Assembly: GCF_002086115.1 (NCBI RefSeq)
Contig: NZ_MVHJ01000011.1
Coordinates: forward strand, 1 to 64,000
Source of the DNA: Mycolicibacterium bacteremicum
GTDB taxonomy: Bacteria; Actinomycetota; Actinomycetes; Mycobacteriales; Mycobacteriaceae
Length of the DNA: 64,000 nucleotides
Direction of reading: 5' to 3'
Positions within the stretch are counted from its first letter, which is position 1; each line of letters starts with the position of its first letter. The notes beneath the pieces were generated by a model. It was not told the origin of the DNA. It did no database searches and worked only from the letters and a program-made list of their open reading frames with translations. Below, one piece after another: positions 51,947 through 62,706 of the stretch. A program made the translations under genes and the position numbers.

Positions 51947-53968
51947 ATGAGTGACGGCGACAACGCCACTCCTGGCCGGCCCGACCGTGCGCGGGGCGAC
52001 AATGACCGGCTTACCCGATCCGAGCGGTCCAAACCAGGCGCCGCGCCGTGGGAGCGGGCGGCCGCCTCCGTGCCGCCCGCCGATTCCGGTAACCACACCG
52101 ACGGTGTCACCGTCGCCGACCTGATCGCCAAGCTGGCCGCCGACAAGCCGGACACCCCCGGACGGTCCCGGCACCGCGCCGAGGACGATGGCACCGACGA
52201 GACCCCCGACATCGCGCCCGAGACGGCGGCCGAGATCACCGACCCCGTCGAGCCGATCGACGCCGTCATCTTCGAACCCGACGCCCCGGACCGCCCCGGC
52301 ACCACCGAGCCGCCGACCGAGGTCATGTACGTCCCGTCGGCCTACGCCCCGGAACTGCCGGACCTGACCGCCGAGCGGCCCCCGCTGCACGCCGTGCGGC
52401 CCCGCAGCCACTCCCATCGCACCGCGCGCACCGCCGGCCGGGTGGCCGCCGCGTTGGCCGCGGTGTGCGCGCTGGTGCTGACCGGCGGCGCCTGGCAGTG
52501 GCAGTCGATGAAGAACAACAGCCTCAACCAGGTGTCGGCACTGGACCCCAACTCGCGCGATATCGTCGACCCGAACAAGCAGTTCGGTGACGAGAACTTC
52601 CTGATCGTGGGCACGGACACCCGCATCGGGGCCAACGCCGAGATCGGCGCGGGGACCACCGACGATGCGGCGGGCGCGCGGTCGGACACGATCATGCTGG
52701 TGAACATCCCGGCGGACCGTAAACGCGTCGTCGCCGTCTCCTTCCCACGTGATCTGTCCATCACCCCGATGAAATGCGAGCCGTGGGATCCCGAGACCGG
52801 CGTGTACGGACCCATCACCGACGAGAACTCGCCGATGTACGGCCTCGAGGAGGCCTACACCGAGACGAAGCTGAACTCCGCCTACGCCGTCGGCGGGCCC
52901 AAGTGCCTGGTCAAGGTCATCCAGAAGCTGTCCGGCCTGTCGGTCAACCGGTTCATGGCCATCGACTTCAACGGCTTCGCCAAGATGGTCGACGCCCTGG
53001 GCGGGGTCGAGGTGTGCAGCACCACCCCGCTGGAGGACTACGAGCTGGGCACCGTGCTGGCCAACCCGGGCCGGCAGATGGTCGACGGGCACACCGCCCT
53101 GAACTACGTGCGCGCCCGCCAGGTGACCACCGAGTTCAACGGCGACTACGGCCGGATCAAGCGCCAGCAACTGTTCCTGTCCTCGCTACTGCGCTCGATG
53201 ATCTCCAAAGAGGTCTTCTTCAGTCTTTCCAAGCTCAACAACGTGGTCAACATGTTCATCGAGGACAGCTACGTCGACAACATCAAGACCAAGGACCTCG
53301 TCGACCTCGGCCAGTCGGTCCAGGGCGTCAACGCCGGCCGCATCACCTTCGTCACCGTGCCCACCACCGGCTACGCCGATGAGTACGGCAACGAGCAGCC
53401 CCGCGTCGATGACATGGCCGCCCTGTTCGACGCGATCATCAACGACGACCCGCTGCCCGAAGAACGCAATGTCGACAACACCCCGGCACCGGCCGCCCCC
53501 GAAACCCACGGCGGCACAACCGCGCCCACTCAGACCGACGGGCCGGAGACGCTCGACGCGGTGACCACCGACCCGAGCGCGGTGACCGTGCGGGTGTCCA
53601 ACTCCACCGGCGAGTCCGGTCTGGCCGCCAATGCCGCCTCGGTGCTCCAGCAGCACGGCTTCAACGTCGACACCCCGGACGACTACCCGGGGCCGCTGGA
53701 CTCCACGACGGTGTTCTTCTCCCCCGGCAACGAGCAGGCCGCAGCAACCGTCGCCTCGTCCTTCCACAACGCCACCATCGAGCGGACCACCGGCATGGGC
53801 GACGTCGTGCGGGTGGTGCTGGGCTCCGATTTCAGCTCCGTCACACCGCCGTCGCCCAGCGGCTCCACCGTCCAGGTGCGACTGCTGCGCGGCACGTCCA
53901 GCAGCACCACCACCGAGCTTCCCGAGGACCTCACCGTCACCAACGCGGCCGACACGACCTGCGAATAA
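51947..53968 (+). CDS. LytR-CpsA-Psr (LCP) phosphotransferase with C-terminal LytR_C domain
   Basis: The product is 673 aa. A charged, disordered cytosolic N-terminus (to about residue 160) precedes one TM helix (about 163-185, VAAALAAVCALVLTGG). The LCP domain has RSDTIMLVNIPADRKRVVAV, FPRDLSITPM and the Arg-rich RARQVTTEFNGDYGRIKRQQ. A C-terminal LytR_C domain follows from about residue 540 (AVTVRVSNSTGESGLAANAA). LCP enzymes attach arabinogalactan to peptidoglycan. The 220-bp upstream gap shows no clear promoter. Confidence 0.92.
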   Translation: MSDGDNATPGRPDRARGDNDRLTRSERSKPGAAPWERAAASVPPADSGNHTDGVTVADLIAKLAADKPDTPGRSRHRAEDDGTDETPDIAPETAAEITDPVEPIDAVIFEPDAPDRPGTTEPPTEVMYVPSAYAPELPDLTAERPPLHAVRPRSHSHRTARTAGRVAAALAAVCALVLTGGAWQWQSMKNNSLNQVSALDPNSRDIVDPNKQFGDENFLIVGTDTRIGANAEIGAGTTDDAAGARSDTIMLVNIPADRKRVVAVSFPRDLSITPMKCEPWDPETGVYGPITDENSPMYGLEEAYTETKLNSAYAVGGPKCLVKVIQKLSGLSVNRFMAIDFNGFAKMVDALGGVEVCSTTPLEDYELGTVLANPGRQMVDGHTALNYVRARQVTTEFNGDYGRIKRQQLFLSSLLRSMISKEVFFSLSKLNNVVNMFIEDSYVDNIKTKDLVDLGQSVQGVNAGRITFVTVPTTGYADEYGNEQPRVDDMAALFDAIINDDPLPEERNVDNTPAPAAPETHGGTTAPTQTDGPETLDAVTTDPSAVTVRVSNSTGESGLAANAASVLQQHGFNVDTPDDYPGPLDSTTVFFSPGNEQAAATVASSFHNATIERTTGMGDVVRVVLGSDFSSVTPPSPSGSTVQVRLLRGTSSSTTTELPEDLTVTNAADTTCE

Positions 53969-53992
53969 AGCAGGACCGTGGGCGCGAAGGGC

Positions 53993-54048
53993 ATTCACCT
54001 TTCGTTCACCTGTGGAATCGTGACCTGGAAGCTCAGCAACCGTAAGGT
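53993..54048 (+). promoter_or_regulatory. PHO box and leaderless promoter of phoU
   Basis: ATTCACC (53993-53999) and GTTCACC (54004-54010) repeat with an 11-bp period, the RegX3/PhoP-type PHO box. The TAAGGT -10 (54043-54048) is followed 6 nt later by ATG, so the box lies at about -62 to -45 from the leaderless start. Confidence 0.7.
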
Positions 54049-54054
54049 ATTCCC

Positions 54055-54720
54055 ATGCGTACTGCGTACCAAGAACAACTGTCTTCCTTGACCGTTCAGC
54101 TCGGCGAGATGGCCGGTCTGGCCGGCGTGGCGATGGAACGCGCGACCCAGTCCCTGCTGCAGGCCGACCTGGCGCTGGCCGAGCAGGTCATCTCCGAACA
54201 GGACCGGCTCGGCGAGATCCGGGTGCGTGCCGAGGAAGCCGCCTTCATGCTGCTGGCCCTGCAGGGCCCGGTCGCCGGAGACCTGCGCGCCATCGTCAGC
54301 GGCATCCAGATCATCGCCGATATCGACCGGATGGGTGCGCTGGCCCTGCACGTGGCCAAGATCGCCCGCCGCCGCCACCCGCAGCATGCGCTGCCCGAGG
54401 AGGTGAACGGCTACTTCGCCGAGATGGGCCGTGTCGCAGTGGAATTGGCCCACAGTGCCCGCGAGGTGCTGGACACCCTCGACCCGGAGAAGGCCGCCCA
54501 GATCCGCGATGAGGACGATGCGATGGACGATCTGCACCGTCACCTGTTCTCGGTGCTGATGGACAAGGACTGGAAGCACGGCGTCACCGCCGCAGTCGAT
54601 GTCACGCTGCTGAGCCGCTTCTACGAGCGCTTCGCCGACCACGCGGTCGAGATCTCGCGCCGGGTGATCTTCACCGCCACCGGTGAGCTGCCCGACGACA
54701 ATCTGGCCGAACCGCAGTAG
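54055..54720 (+). CDS. phoU: Phosphate-signalling regulator PhoU (PhoY2-like)
   Basis: This 221-aa protein consists of two three-helix PhoU repeats, the first with [20 protein letters not shown], the second with [20 protein letters not shown]. Each repeat carries the E/DxxxD metal-binding pattern (SEQDRLGEI and [10 protein letters not shown]). PhoY2 modulates SenX3-RegX3 and Pst activity. It is convergent with the pst operon, with a hairpin terminator between. Confidence 0.93.
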   Translation: MRTAYQEQLSSLTVQLGEMAGLAGVAMERATQSLLQADLALAEQVISEQDRLGEIRVRAEEAAFMLLALQGPVAGDLRAIVSGIQIIADIDRMGALALHVAKIARRRHPQHALPEEVNGYFAEMGRVAVELAHSAREVLDTLDPEKAAQIRDEDDAMDDLHRHLFSVLMDKDWKHGVTAAVDVTLLSRFYERFADHAVEISRRVIFTATGELPDDNLAEPQ

Positions 54721-54732
54721 CGCTATACCTGC

Positions 54733-54768
54733 GACAAGGGCCGATCCCGTCCGGGATCGGCCCTTGTC
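54733..54768 (+). terminator. phoU terminator
   Basis: gacaagggccgatccc (54733-54748) pairs perfectly with 54753-54768 over a 4-nt loop, followed by GTTTC. The stem is 16 bp. Confidence 0.88.
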
Positions 54769-54874
54769 GTTTCGGGGCACCGGCTCGCGAGCGACCCCGG
54801 ACTGCCCGCCGGGCGCGGCGTGTCACGAACCTACACGGTCGCTCGCCGTGCGGTCCGTGCGCCGGAAAAGCACT

Positions 54875-54904
54875 GCGCGGCACCGGCCGTAGCCGATGCC
54901 GCGC
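54875..54904 (-). terminator. Terminator of pstSCAB
   Basis: gcgcggca (54875-54882) pairs with tgccgcgc (54897-54904), with a small inner ggc/gcc stem. It is 15 bp past the pstB stop. No T-run. Confidence 0.55.
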
Positions 54905-54919
54905 AGGTGAAGCGTCGAG

Positions 54920-55696
54920 CTAGCCGAACCGGCCCGAGATGTAGTCCTCGGTCGCCTTCTTGGTCGGGTTGGAGAAGATCTTCTCGGTGTCGTCGATCTC
55001 GATGAGCTGTCCGGGCTTACCGGTGGCCTCGAGGTTGAAGAACGCCGTCTGATCGGAAACCCGGGCGGCCTGCTGCATGTTGTGCGTGACGATCACGATG
55101 GTGAAGTCCTGCTTGAGCTCCGAGATCAGATCCTCGATCGCCAGCGTCGAGATGGGATCCAGGGCCGAACACGGCTCGTCCATCAGCAGCACATCGGGCT
55201 GCACGGCGATGGCACGGGCGATGCAGAGCCGCTGCTGCTGACCACCGGACAGGCCGCCACCGGGCTTGTCGAGGCGGTCCTTGACCTCGTTCCACAGGTT
55301 GGCGCCCTTGAGCGAGCGCTCGGTGACCTCGTCGAGGGTCTTCTTGCTGCGCACCCCCTGCAGCTTCAGCCCGGCCACCACGTTGTCACGAATCGACATG
55401 GTGGGGAACGGGTTCGGGCGCTGGAACACCATGCCGATGGTCTTACGCACACCCACCGGGTCGACACCCGAGCCGTAGATGTCGTCGCCGTCGAGCAGCA
55501 CCGAGCCCTTGACGTAGGCACCCGGGATGACCTCGTGCATGCGGTTGAGCGTGCGCAGCACGGTCGACTTACCGCAGCCCGAGGGGCCGATGAACGCGGT
55601 CACGCTGCGCGGTTCCACCGACAGCGAGACGTTCTGCACGGCGTGGAAGGCGCCGTAGTAGATGTTGACGTCTTTCAGATCGAGGCGCTTGGCCAT
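54920..55696 (-). CDS. pstB: Phosphate ABC transporter ATPase PstB (PhoT)
   Basis: This 258-aa ABC ATPase has Walker [10 protein letters not shown] at residues 37-45, PstB-type [20 protein letters not shown], signature [14 protein letters not shown] and Walker [16 protein letters not shown]. It is the last gene of pstSCAB, 11 bp behind pstA. Confidence 0.97.
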   Translation of the reverse strand: MAKRLDLKDVNIYYGAFHAVQNVSLSVEPRSVTAFIGPSGCGKSTVLRTLNRMHEVIPGAYVKGSVLLDGDDIYGSGVDPVGVRKTIGMVFQRPNPFPTMSIRDNVVAGLKLQGVRSKKTLDEVTERSLKGANLWNEVKDRLDKPGGGLSGGQQQRLCIARAIAVQPDVLLMDEPCSALDPISTLAIEDLISELKQDFTIVIVTHNMQQAARVSDQTAFFNLEATGKPGQLIEIDDTEKIFSNPTKKATEDYISGRFG

Positions 55697-55707
55697 CTCA
55701 GATACTC

Positions 55708-56622
55708 CTAAACCTTTTTCGGGGCAAAGAACTTGGCGATGAATCGCGCGCCGACATTGAGCAGTGCGATCAGGACGACGAGCGTGAGCGCCGCGCCCCA
55801 GAGCCGGTCGGTCGGGACCGGGTTGGCACCGGCGCCGGCCGATGTCTGGTCGAACATCATGCCGGGCAGCGAGCCCATGAAACCGCTGAACATGTCGAAG
55901 TTGATGGCCTGTGCGTAGCCCACCAGGATCAGCAGCGGCGCGGTCTCACCCATGACACGGGCCAACGACAGCAGGATGCCGGTGACGATGCCCGACAGCG
56001 CGGTCGGCACCACGATCGCCGAGATGGTCTTCCACTTCGGCACGCCCAGTGCATAACTGGCCTCGCGCAGGTCCATCGGCACGATGCGCAGCATCTCCTC
56101 GGTGGAACGCACGATCACCGGGATCATCAGCAGCACCAGCGCCAACGAGACCGCGAAGCCCGAACGCTGGAAGCCGAAGGTGGCCACCCACAGCGCGTAG
56201 ATGAACAGCGCCGCCACGATCGAGGGCACACCGGTGAGGATGTCGACCATGAAGGTGGTGATCTTGCCCAGGCGCGTCCCGCCGCCGTACTCCACCAGAT
56301 AGATGGCGACGAAGATGCCGATCGGGATGGAGATGATCGCGCAGATCAGCGCCTGCAGCAGCGAGCCGACGATCGCGTGGTAGGCGCCACCACCGGCGGC
56401 GAAGGCCGTCATACCGGCCTGCGAATTCATCCACCAGGTGCTCGAGGTGACCACCCCGATGCCCTTGGACACCACGGTCCACAGCACCCAGATCAGCGGG
56501 ATGATCGCGATGACGACCGAGGCGGTGACCAGCACCGTGGCCAGGTTGTCGGTGAACTTGCGTCGGCCGCTGACCCCCTGGAAGGTGGGTGCCTTGACCG
56601 GCTTCTCCAGCGCTGCGGTCAT
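55708..56622 (-). CDS. pstA: Phosphate ABC transporter permease PstA
   Basis: This 304-aa protein has six TM helices and the EAA-type loop ([20 protein letters not shown]). Start ATG 56622 overlaps pstC by 4 bp (ATGA). Confidence 0.95.
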   Translation of the reverse strand: MTAALEKPVKAPTFQGVSGRRKFTDNLATVLVTASVVIAIIPLIWVLWTVVSKGIGVVTSSTWWMNSQAGMTAFAAGGGAYHAIVGSLLQALICAIISIPIGIFVAIYLVEYGGGTRLGKITTFMVDILTGVPSIVAALFIYALWVATFGFQRSGFAVSLALVLLMIPVIVRSTEEMLRIVPMDLREASYALGVPKWKTISAIVVPTALSGIVTGILLSLARVMGETAPLLILVGYAQAINFDMFSGFMGSLPGMMFDQTSAGAGANPVPTDRLWGAALTLVVLIALLNVGARFIAKFFAPKKV

Positions 56623-57692
56623 GATGCGGACCTGTCCTTTCCGGAGACCGCGGCACGCGCCAGCGAGTTCACCACGAACGTGAGGATGAACAGCACCAGG
56701 CCGGCCGCGATATAGGCGCCCGCCTTGTACTGGTCGTTGAATTCCGATGCCGCCGAGGCGATCTTGCTGGCGAAGGTGAAGCCACCGTCGAACAGCGACC
56801 AGCCGAAGGCGGTCTGGGTGCCGCGCAGGATGATCAGCAGCGCAATCGTCTCGCCGAGTGCGCGACCCAGGCCCAGCATGGCGCCGGAGATGTAGCCGGA
56901 CATGCCGAACGGCAGCACCGTGGTCCGCACGACCTCCCAGCGGGTGGCGCCGAGCGCCAACGCGGCCTCGATCTGACCGCGCGGCGTCTGGACGAACACC
57001 TCGCGGGTGACCGCGGTGATGATCGGCAGGATCATCACCGCCAGCACGATGCCGGCGGTGAAGATGGTGCCGCCACCGGCGACCGAGGCGTTACCGGTGG
57101 AGAACAGGAACAGCCAGCTCATGTTCTCGTTGAGCCACACCGCGACCGGCTTGATGGCCGGCGCCAGCACGTAGAGGCCCCACACGCCGTAGATGATCGA
57201 GGGCACCGCGGCCAGCAGGTCGACCATGTAGGCCAGCGGGCCCTTGACCCGCTTGTGCGCGTAGTTGGTCAGGTAGATCGCGATGCCCAGGGCGATGGGC
57301 ATCGCGATCACCAGGGCGAACACCGACACGAACACGGTGACCTGGAGCAGGTCCAGGATGCCGAAGCTCATCGCCGAGGTGTCGGTGGTGACCCAGTTGC
57401 CACCGAAGAGGAAGAAGTTCTCCTCGTTGCGCTGCAGCGCCGGGATCGCGCGCCACAGCAGGAAGAAGCCGATCGCGGCGATGATCGCGATGATCAGGAC
57501 GCCGGAGCCGGTGGCCAGGCCGCTGAAGATGCGGTCGCCCGGGCGCACCTTGGCGTTCTTCGACGGATTCGTCGAGATCGGGGTGGGCTCGGGGAAGGGT
57601 GCGGCCAGTGCCTCACCCGACCCCGAGTCGGCTGGATTCGGAATAGTCACTGAGTTCCCGTCTGAACCCTTGTCGATACCTTTGAAAGTCAT
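56619..57692 (-). CDS. pstC: Phosphate ABC transporter permease PstC
   Basis: This 357-aa permease has a cytosolic N-terminus of about 65 residues, six TM helices, the VLAPAIKPVAVWLNEN region, and the EAA loop with QTPRGQIEAALALGATRWEV. It pairs with PstA. The gap to pstS is 47 bp. Confidence 0.95.
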   Translation of the reverse strand: MTFKGIDKGSDGNSVTIPNPADSGSGEALAAPFPEPTPISTNPSKNAKVRPGDRIFSGLATGSGVLIIAIIAAIGFFLLWRAIPALQRNEENFFLFGGNWVTTDTSAMSFGILDLLQVTVFVSVFALVIAMPIALGIAIYLTNYAHKRVKGPLAYMVDLLAAVPSIIYGVWGLYVLAPAIKPVAVWLNENMSWLFLFSTGNASVAGGGTIFTAGIVLAVMILPIITAVTREVFVQTPRGQIEAALALGATRWEVVRTTVLPFGMSGYISGAMLGLGRALGETIALLIILRGTQTAFGWSLFDGGFTFASKIASAASEFNDQYKAGAYIAAGLVLFILTFVVNSLARAAVSGKDRSAS

Positions 57693-57739
57693 GCGTCAGG
57701 CACCCATCCTCGCCTCGAATTCGCCGATGTGCCAGTGAA

Positions 57740-58861
57740 CTAGGCAGCCGGCCCGATGGCCTCGATGGAGGTCAGCAGACGCTCCTTGAACTTCTCGGGC
57801 AGCGGCACGTAGCCGGCGTCGGACAGGCCGGCCTGGCCGTCGTTGGCGGCCACCGTCAGGAAGGACTTGACGGCCGCGGCGGTCTCGGCGTCGTAGCCGT
57901 TGGAGCAGACGACCTCGTAGGTGGCCAGCACCAGCGGGTAGGCACCGGACTCCTGGGTGCCGTACAGCGAGGCCAGATCCAGGGTCAGATCGTTGCCCTC
58001 GGCGGCGAACTTGGCGGCGTCGATCGCCTTGCCCGCGGACTCGTCGGTCAGTTCCACCGCGCCGCTGCCGTTGTCGATCTGGGCGTAGGGAATGCCGGCC
58101 TGGTCGGCGAAGCCCTTCTCGACGTAACCGATGGCGCCCGGGGTGGCCTGCACGGCCTGCGCGACGCCCGCGGACTTCTGCGCGCCCTCGCCGGCGCCGC
58201 CCTGGAACTCGCTGCCGTCACCCTTGGTCCAGGCGCCGCCCGAAGCCGCCTCCAGGTACTTCTGGAAGTTGTCGGTGGTGCCCGAGGAGTCGGAGCGGAA
58301 GATGGGGGTGATGTTGGTGTCGGGCAGGGTCTTGCCCTCGTTCAGCGCGGTGATGGCGGGATCGTTCCACTTGGTGATCTGGCCCTGGAAGATCTTGGCC
58401 AGCAGGTCACCGTTGAGCACCAGCCCGTCGACGCCCTCGATGTTGTAGGCCATCGCGATGGGCCCGAAGACCAGCGGCAGGTTCCACGCCTCGTTGCCAC
58501 CGCAGCGCTGGGCGGCCTGCTGGGCCTGCTCTTCCTTGATCGCCGAGTCCGAGCCGGCGAAATCGACGTTGCCCGCGACGAACTGCTCGCGGCCGGCACC
58601 GGAGCCGGTCGGGTTGTAGGACAGGTTCTTGCCCTGGCACTTCTGGCTCCACACCTGGTTGAACAGCGCGATGGCGTTCTGCTGGGCGGTCGAGCCCTCG
58701 GCGGTGATCGAGTTCTTGCCGCCGCAGTCGGCGGCCGACGCGGAGCCGGTCTCCGAACCGCTGCCCGCCGTGGTGCCGGCGTTGTTGTCGCTACCGCACG
58801 CGGTCAGCGTGAGGGCGGCGATTGCGGTCGCCGACAGTGCCATGCCGATGTTGAGCTTCAC
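57740..58861 (-). CDS. pstS: Phosphate-binding lipoprotein PstS
   Basis: This 373-aa lipoprotein has a signal with lipobox TLTAC, low-complexity linker, then TAEGSTAQQNAIALFNQVW, YNPTGSGAGREQF, FAGSDSAIKEEQAQ, FRSDSSGTTDNFQKYL and GAIGYVEKGFADQ, the phosphate-contact loops. GTG 58861 is preferred over GTG 58870 because AGGAAAG is correctly spaced for it. A PHO box lies upstream (58939-58955). Confidence 0.95.
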   Translation of the reverse strand: MKLNIGMALSATAIAALTLTACGSDNNAGTTAGSGSETGSASAADCGGKNSITAEGSTAQQNAIALFNQVWSQKCQGKNLSYNPTGSGAGREQFVAGNVDFAGSDSAIKEEQAQQAAQRCGGNEAWNLPLVFGPIAMAYNIEGVDGLVLNGDLLAKIFQGQITKWNDPAITALNEGKTLPDTNITPIFRSDSSGTTDNFQKYLEAASGGAWTKGDGSEFQGGAGEGAQKSAGVAQAVQATPGAIGYVEKGFADQAGIPYAQIDNGSGAVELTDESAGKAIDAAKFAAEGNDLTLDLASLYGTQESGAYPLVLATYEVVCSNGYDAETAAAVKSFLTVAANDGQAGLSDAGYVPLPEKFKERLLTSIEAIGPAA

Positions 58862-58937
58862 GAATCCCACTTTCCTATTGACGGCTTCAGACTCCGTGGC
58901 AACGTATTCGGCCGCGATGGACGGTCTGGGGACGGAA

Positions 58938-58955
58938 AGTGAACGAGGGGTGAAC
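58938..58955 (-). promoter_or_regulatory. PHO box upstream of pstS
   Basis: On the minus strand GTTCACC (58955-58949) and GTTCACT (58944-58938) repeat with 11-bp spacing, matching the RegX3/PhoP box, 78 bp ahead of the pstS start. The same type of element precedes phoU at 53993. Confidence 0.75.
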
Positions 58956-58963
58956 AGGTACAG

Positions 58964-60615
<1,652 letters not shown>

Positions 60616-60799
60616 AAGTTCCTCCTGCGTCCTGGATCGTCCCCGGGACATCGGTGTCGGAGGCAACTTCGGAGATTCATGCCGGACATGTAACCGTTAC
60701 GACCGACGATCGCCCAACAATACCGTGCCACCTGGCACTTAGCAGACCCGAACGCACGGGCGCCCGGAGCCGGCGGCGCGGGTGGGCCAGAATGATCGG

Positions 60800-61591
60800 G
60801 TGCGCAAGCTCCTGATCGGTGTCATCTCGACCGTCGTCGCGGTCATCGTCGGCGCCGTCGGCACCGACTTCGGGGCGGCCATCTACGCGGAGTACCGACT
60901 GGCCCGCAGCGTGCGCACGGCCAACCACCTGTCCTTCGACCCGTGGGTGAGCATCCTGGGATTCCCATTCAGCACCCAGGCCCGCGCGCACCGCTACGAC
61001 GAGCTGGAGATCCGCGCCGCCGGCGTCGAGCACCCGGTGACGGGCAAGGTGTCCCTGGAGGCGACGCTGCACCAGATCGACCTGACCGAATCGGGCTGGC
61101 TGATCGGCCCGCAGGCCGTGCTGCCGGTCGGCAAGGTGGAAAGCCGCATCATCCTGGACTCCACCCACATCGGCCGCTACATCGGTATGAAGGATCTGCT
61201 GGTCGAGGCGCCGACCCGGGAGACCGAGGACGGCTTCACCGGGGTGACCGAGTCGGGCATCTCCAGCGGCCGGGATCTGGTTTTCACCGGCACCCCCGAC
61301 GGTTTCGACGAGCGCGTCAGCGTGGCCGTGGACCTGACGCTGGCCGATCCCGGTGACACCACGCTGGTGATGACGCCCACCGGCGTGCTGACCGGGCCCG
61401 GCACCGCCGATGTGCCGGTGGCCGAGGACGACACCGCCGCCGTGCTCAAGGCGTTCGCCGGGCGTATCCCGGGCCAGCGGCTACCGTTCGGACTGCGGCC
61501 CACCACCGCGGGCGCCCGCGGCTCCGACCTCATCATCGAGGGCATCGCCGACGGACAGACCATCAGCCTGGACGGGTTCAGACAGTCATGA
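60800..61591 (+). CDS. lmeA: LmeA-family (DUF2993) envelope lipid-binding protein
   Basis: The product is about 263 aa from GTG 60800, with an N-terminal signal/anchor (VRKLLIGVISTVVAVIVGAV) and the DUF2993 core: YDELEIRAAGVEHPVTGKVS, LHQIDLTESGWLIGPQAVLP and RIPGQRLPFGLRPTTAG near the C-terminus. LmeA (Rv0817c) binds anionic lipids and supports lipomannan elongation. Its stop overlaps thiX (ATGA at 61588-61591). Confidence 0.88.
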   Translation: MRKLLIGVISTVVAVIVGAVGTDFGAAIYAEYRLARSVRTANHLSFDPWVSILGFPFSTQARAHRYDELEIRAAGVEHPVTGKVSLEATLHQIDLTESGWLIGPQAVLPVGKVESRIILDSTHIGRYIGMKDLLVEAPTRETEDGFTGVTESGISSGRDLVFTGTPDGFDERVSVAVDLTLADPGDTTLVMTPTGVLTGPGTADVPVAEDDTAAVLKAFAGRIPGQRLPFGLRPTTAGARGSDLIIEGIADGQTISLDGFRQS

Positions 61592-62010
61592 ACACTTCGA
61601 TGACGATCGTGATCGTGGTGGTGATCGCCGTGCTCGGCCTCGGCTACATCGTCGGCAAGCTGATCTCGTTGCGCTCGGGGATGCTGCGCGCGGCCGACGA
61701 GGCCGCCAACGTCGACACCAGCGATCTCGGCCTGTCCACCGACGGACCGACCATCCTGCATTTCACCGCCACCTGGTGCGGTCCCTGCGCGGCGGTCCGC
61801 CGGGTCGTCGATCAGGTCGTCGCCGATCTTCCCGCGGTCGCGCACGTGGAGATCGACATGGACCAGAATCCCGAGGCGGCGCGGCGACTTTCGGTGCTGA
61901 GCCTGCCGACGACGCTGATCTTCGACGCCGACGGGCATCCGCGCTACCGCACCACCGGCGTCCCCAAGGCCGCTGACCTGCGCTCGGCCTTGGAACCTCT
62001 ATTGGCCTGA
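61588..62010 (+). CDS. thiX: Membrane-anchored thioredoxin-like protein ThiX
   Basis: This 140-aa protein has an N-terminal TM helix (MTIVIVVVIAVLGLGYIVG), then a thioredoxin fold with ATWCGPCAAVRR (Cys64, Cys67). The cis-Pro loop is SLPTTLIFDADGHPRYR. It is upstream of the sulfur operon and overlaps lmeA. Location on the cytosolic face or outside cannot be decided. Confidence 0.9.
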   Translation: MNTSMTIVIVVVIAVLGLGYIVGKLISLRSGMLRAADEAANVDTSDLGLSTDGPTILHFTATWCGPCAAVRRVVDQVVADLPAVAHVEIDMDQNPEAARRLSVLSLPTTLIFDADGHPRYRTTGVPKAADLRSALEPLLA

Positions 62011-62026
62011 CGGCGGTGGGTGCGGG

Positions 62027-62032
62027 TATTGT
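62027..62032 (+). promoter_or_regulatory. -10 of the leaderless polycysteine leader transcript
   Basis: TATTGT lies 7 nt before GTG 62040, so the mRNA should begin on the start codon. Confidence 0.7.
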
Positions 62033-62039
62033 GTCCGAC

Positions 62040-62132
62040 GTGACCGCCCGTCTTGAGCTGCTGCTCACGAAACGCCGCACAGTCGATCTGTGCCGCACCG
62101 CGGGTTGTTGCTGTTGTTGTCGTAGCTGCTGA
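62040..62132 (+). CDS. Leaderless 30-aa polycysteine leader peptide (cysteine-responsive attenuator)
   Basis: GTG 62040 to TGA 62130-62132 encodes 30 residues beginning MTARLELLLTKRR. Seven are Cys: residue 18, five in a row at 23-27, and the last at 30. The gene sits directly after its -10 and 91 bp upstream of the DUF4395-cysA2-sseC genes. Polycysteine leaderless short ORFs upstream of sulfur genes are described in mycobacteria as cysteine-sensing attenuators: ribosomes stall on Cys codons when Cys-tRNA is scarce and let downstream genes be expressed. Confidence 0.85.
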   Translation: MTARLELLLTKRRTVDLCRTAGCCCCCRSC

Positions 62133-62137
62133 GTAGC

Positions 62138-62157
62138 CGCACCCGTTTTCTGGTGCG
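62138..62157 (+). promoter_or_regulatory. Hairpin after the polycysteine leader
   Basis: cgcacc (62138-62143) pairs with ggtgcg (62152-62157) around an 8-nt loop, 6 nt beyond the leader stop codon. It could be part of the attenuation switch. Its competing structures are not resolved by eye. Confidence 0.4.
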
Positions 62158-62223
62158 CATGCTCTCGGAGGCGCCCTCGTGGCCTGCCCCAATCCGGTCC
62201 AGCCAAGCAACAGGAGCACGCAC

Positions 62224-62676
62224 ATGCCAATCGATCAGGTCGACCAGGTGGACGTCCGCGGTCCGCGGTTCGTCGCCTGGGTCACCACCGCGGTACTGAT
62301 CGTCACGCTCGTCGTCTCGGCCGTGAGCGTTCCTGCCGCCGCGGCCATCCTCGGGTTGCAGACCCTGGTGTTCGCCGTCGGCGCCACGCTGGGGCCGCGC
62401 CGCCACCCCTGCGGCAGGGTCTACGGTGCGCTGATCGCCCCGCGTCGGGGCCCGGCCACCGAGACCGAACCGGTCCCGCCACTGAAGTTCGCCCAGCTCG
62501 TCGGATTCGTCTTCGCACTCGTCGGGACGCTGGGCTTCGCGCTCGGCGCACCGGCGGTCGGCCTGGTGGCCACCGCCTTCGCGCTGTTCGCAGCGTTTCT
62601 CAACGCGGCCTTCGGCATCTGCCTGGGCTGCCAGATCTACCCGCTCGTCGCGCGGTTCCGCCGCGTTCCCGCTTGA
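62224..62676 (+). CDS. DUF4395 membrane protein
   Basis: This 150-aa protein has about four hydrophobic segments and the conserved CLGC motif (Cys133 and Cys136) in FGICLGCQIYPL. DUF4395 genes are often beside thioredoxins or sulfurtransferases, and here thiX precedes and cysA2 follows. ATG 62224 has AGGAG 8 nt upstream. A sulfur or thiol-shuttle role is likely but inferred. Confidence 0.85.
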   Translation: MPIDQVDQVDVRGPRFVAWVTTAVLIVTLVVSAVSVPAAAAILGLQTLVFAVGATLGPRRHPCGRVYGALIAPRRGPATETEPVPPLKFAQLVGFVFALVGTLGFALGAPAVGLVATAFALFAAFLNAAFGICLGCQIYPLVARFRRVPA

Positions 62677-62706
62677 CCCCCGTAGTTCAACCGAAAGGAA
62701 TACTTC

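Noticed and set aside
60690-60700. GTAACCGTTAC upstream of glnR as a GlnR self-control box
   Set aside because: The second half-site (GAAAC at 6-bp spacing) is missing. A similar GTAACCGTTATG at 49449 near desA1 shows the motif is not specific to glnR.
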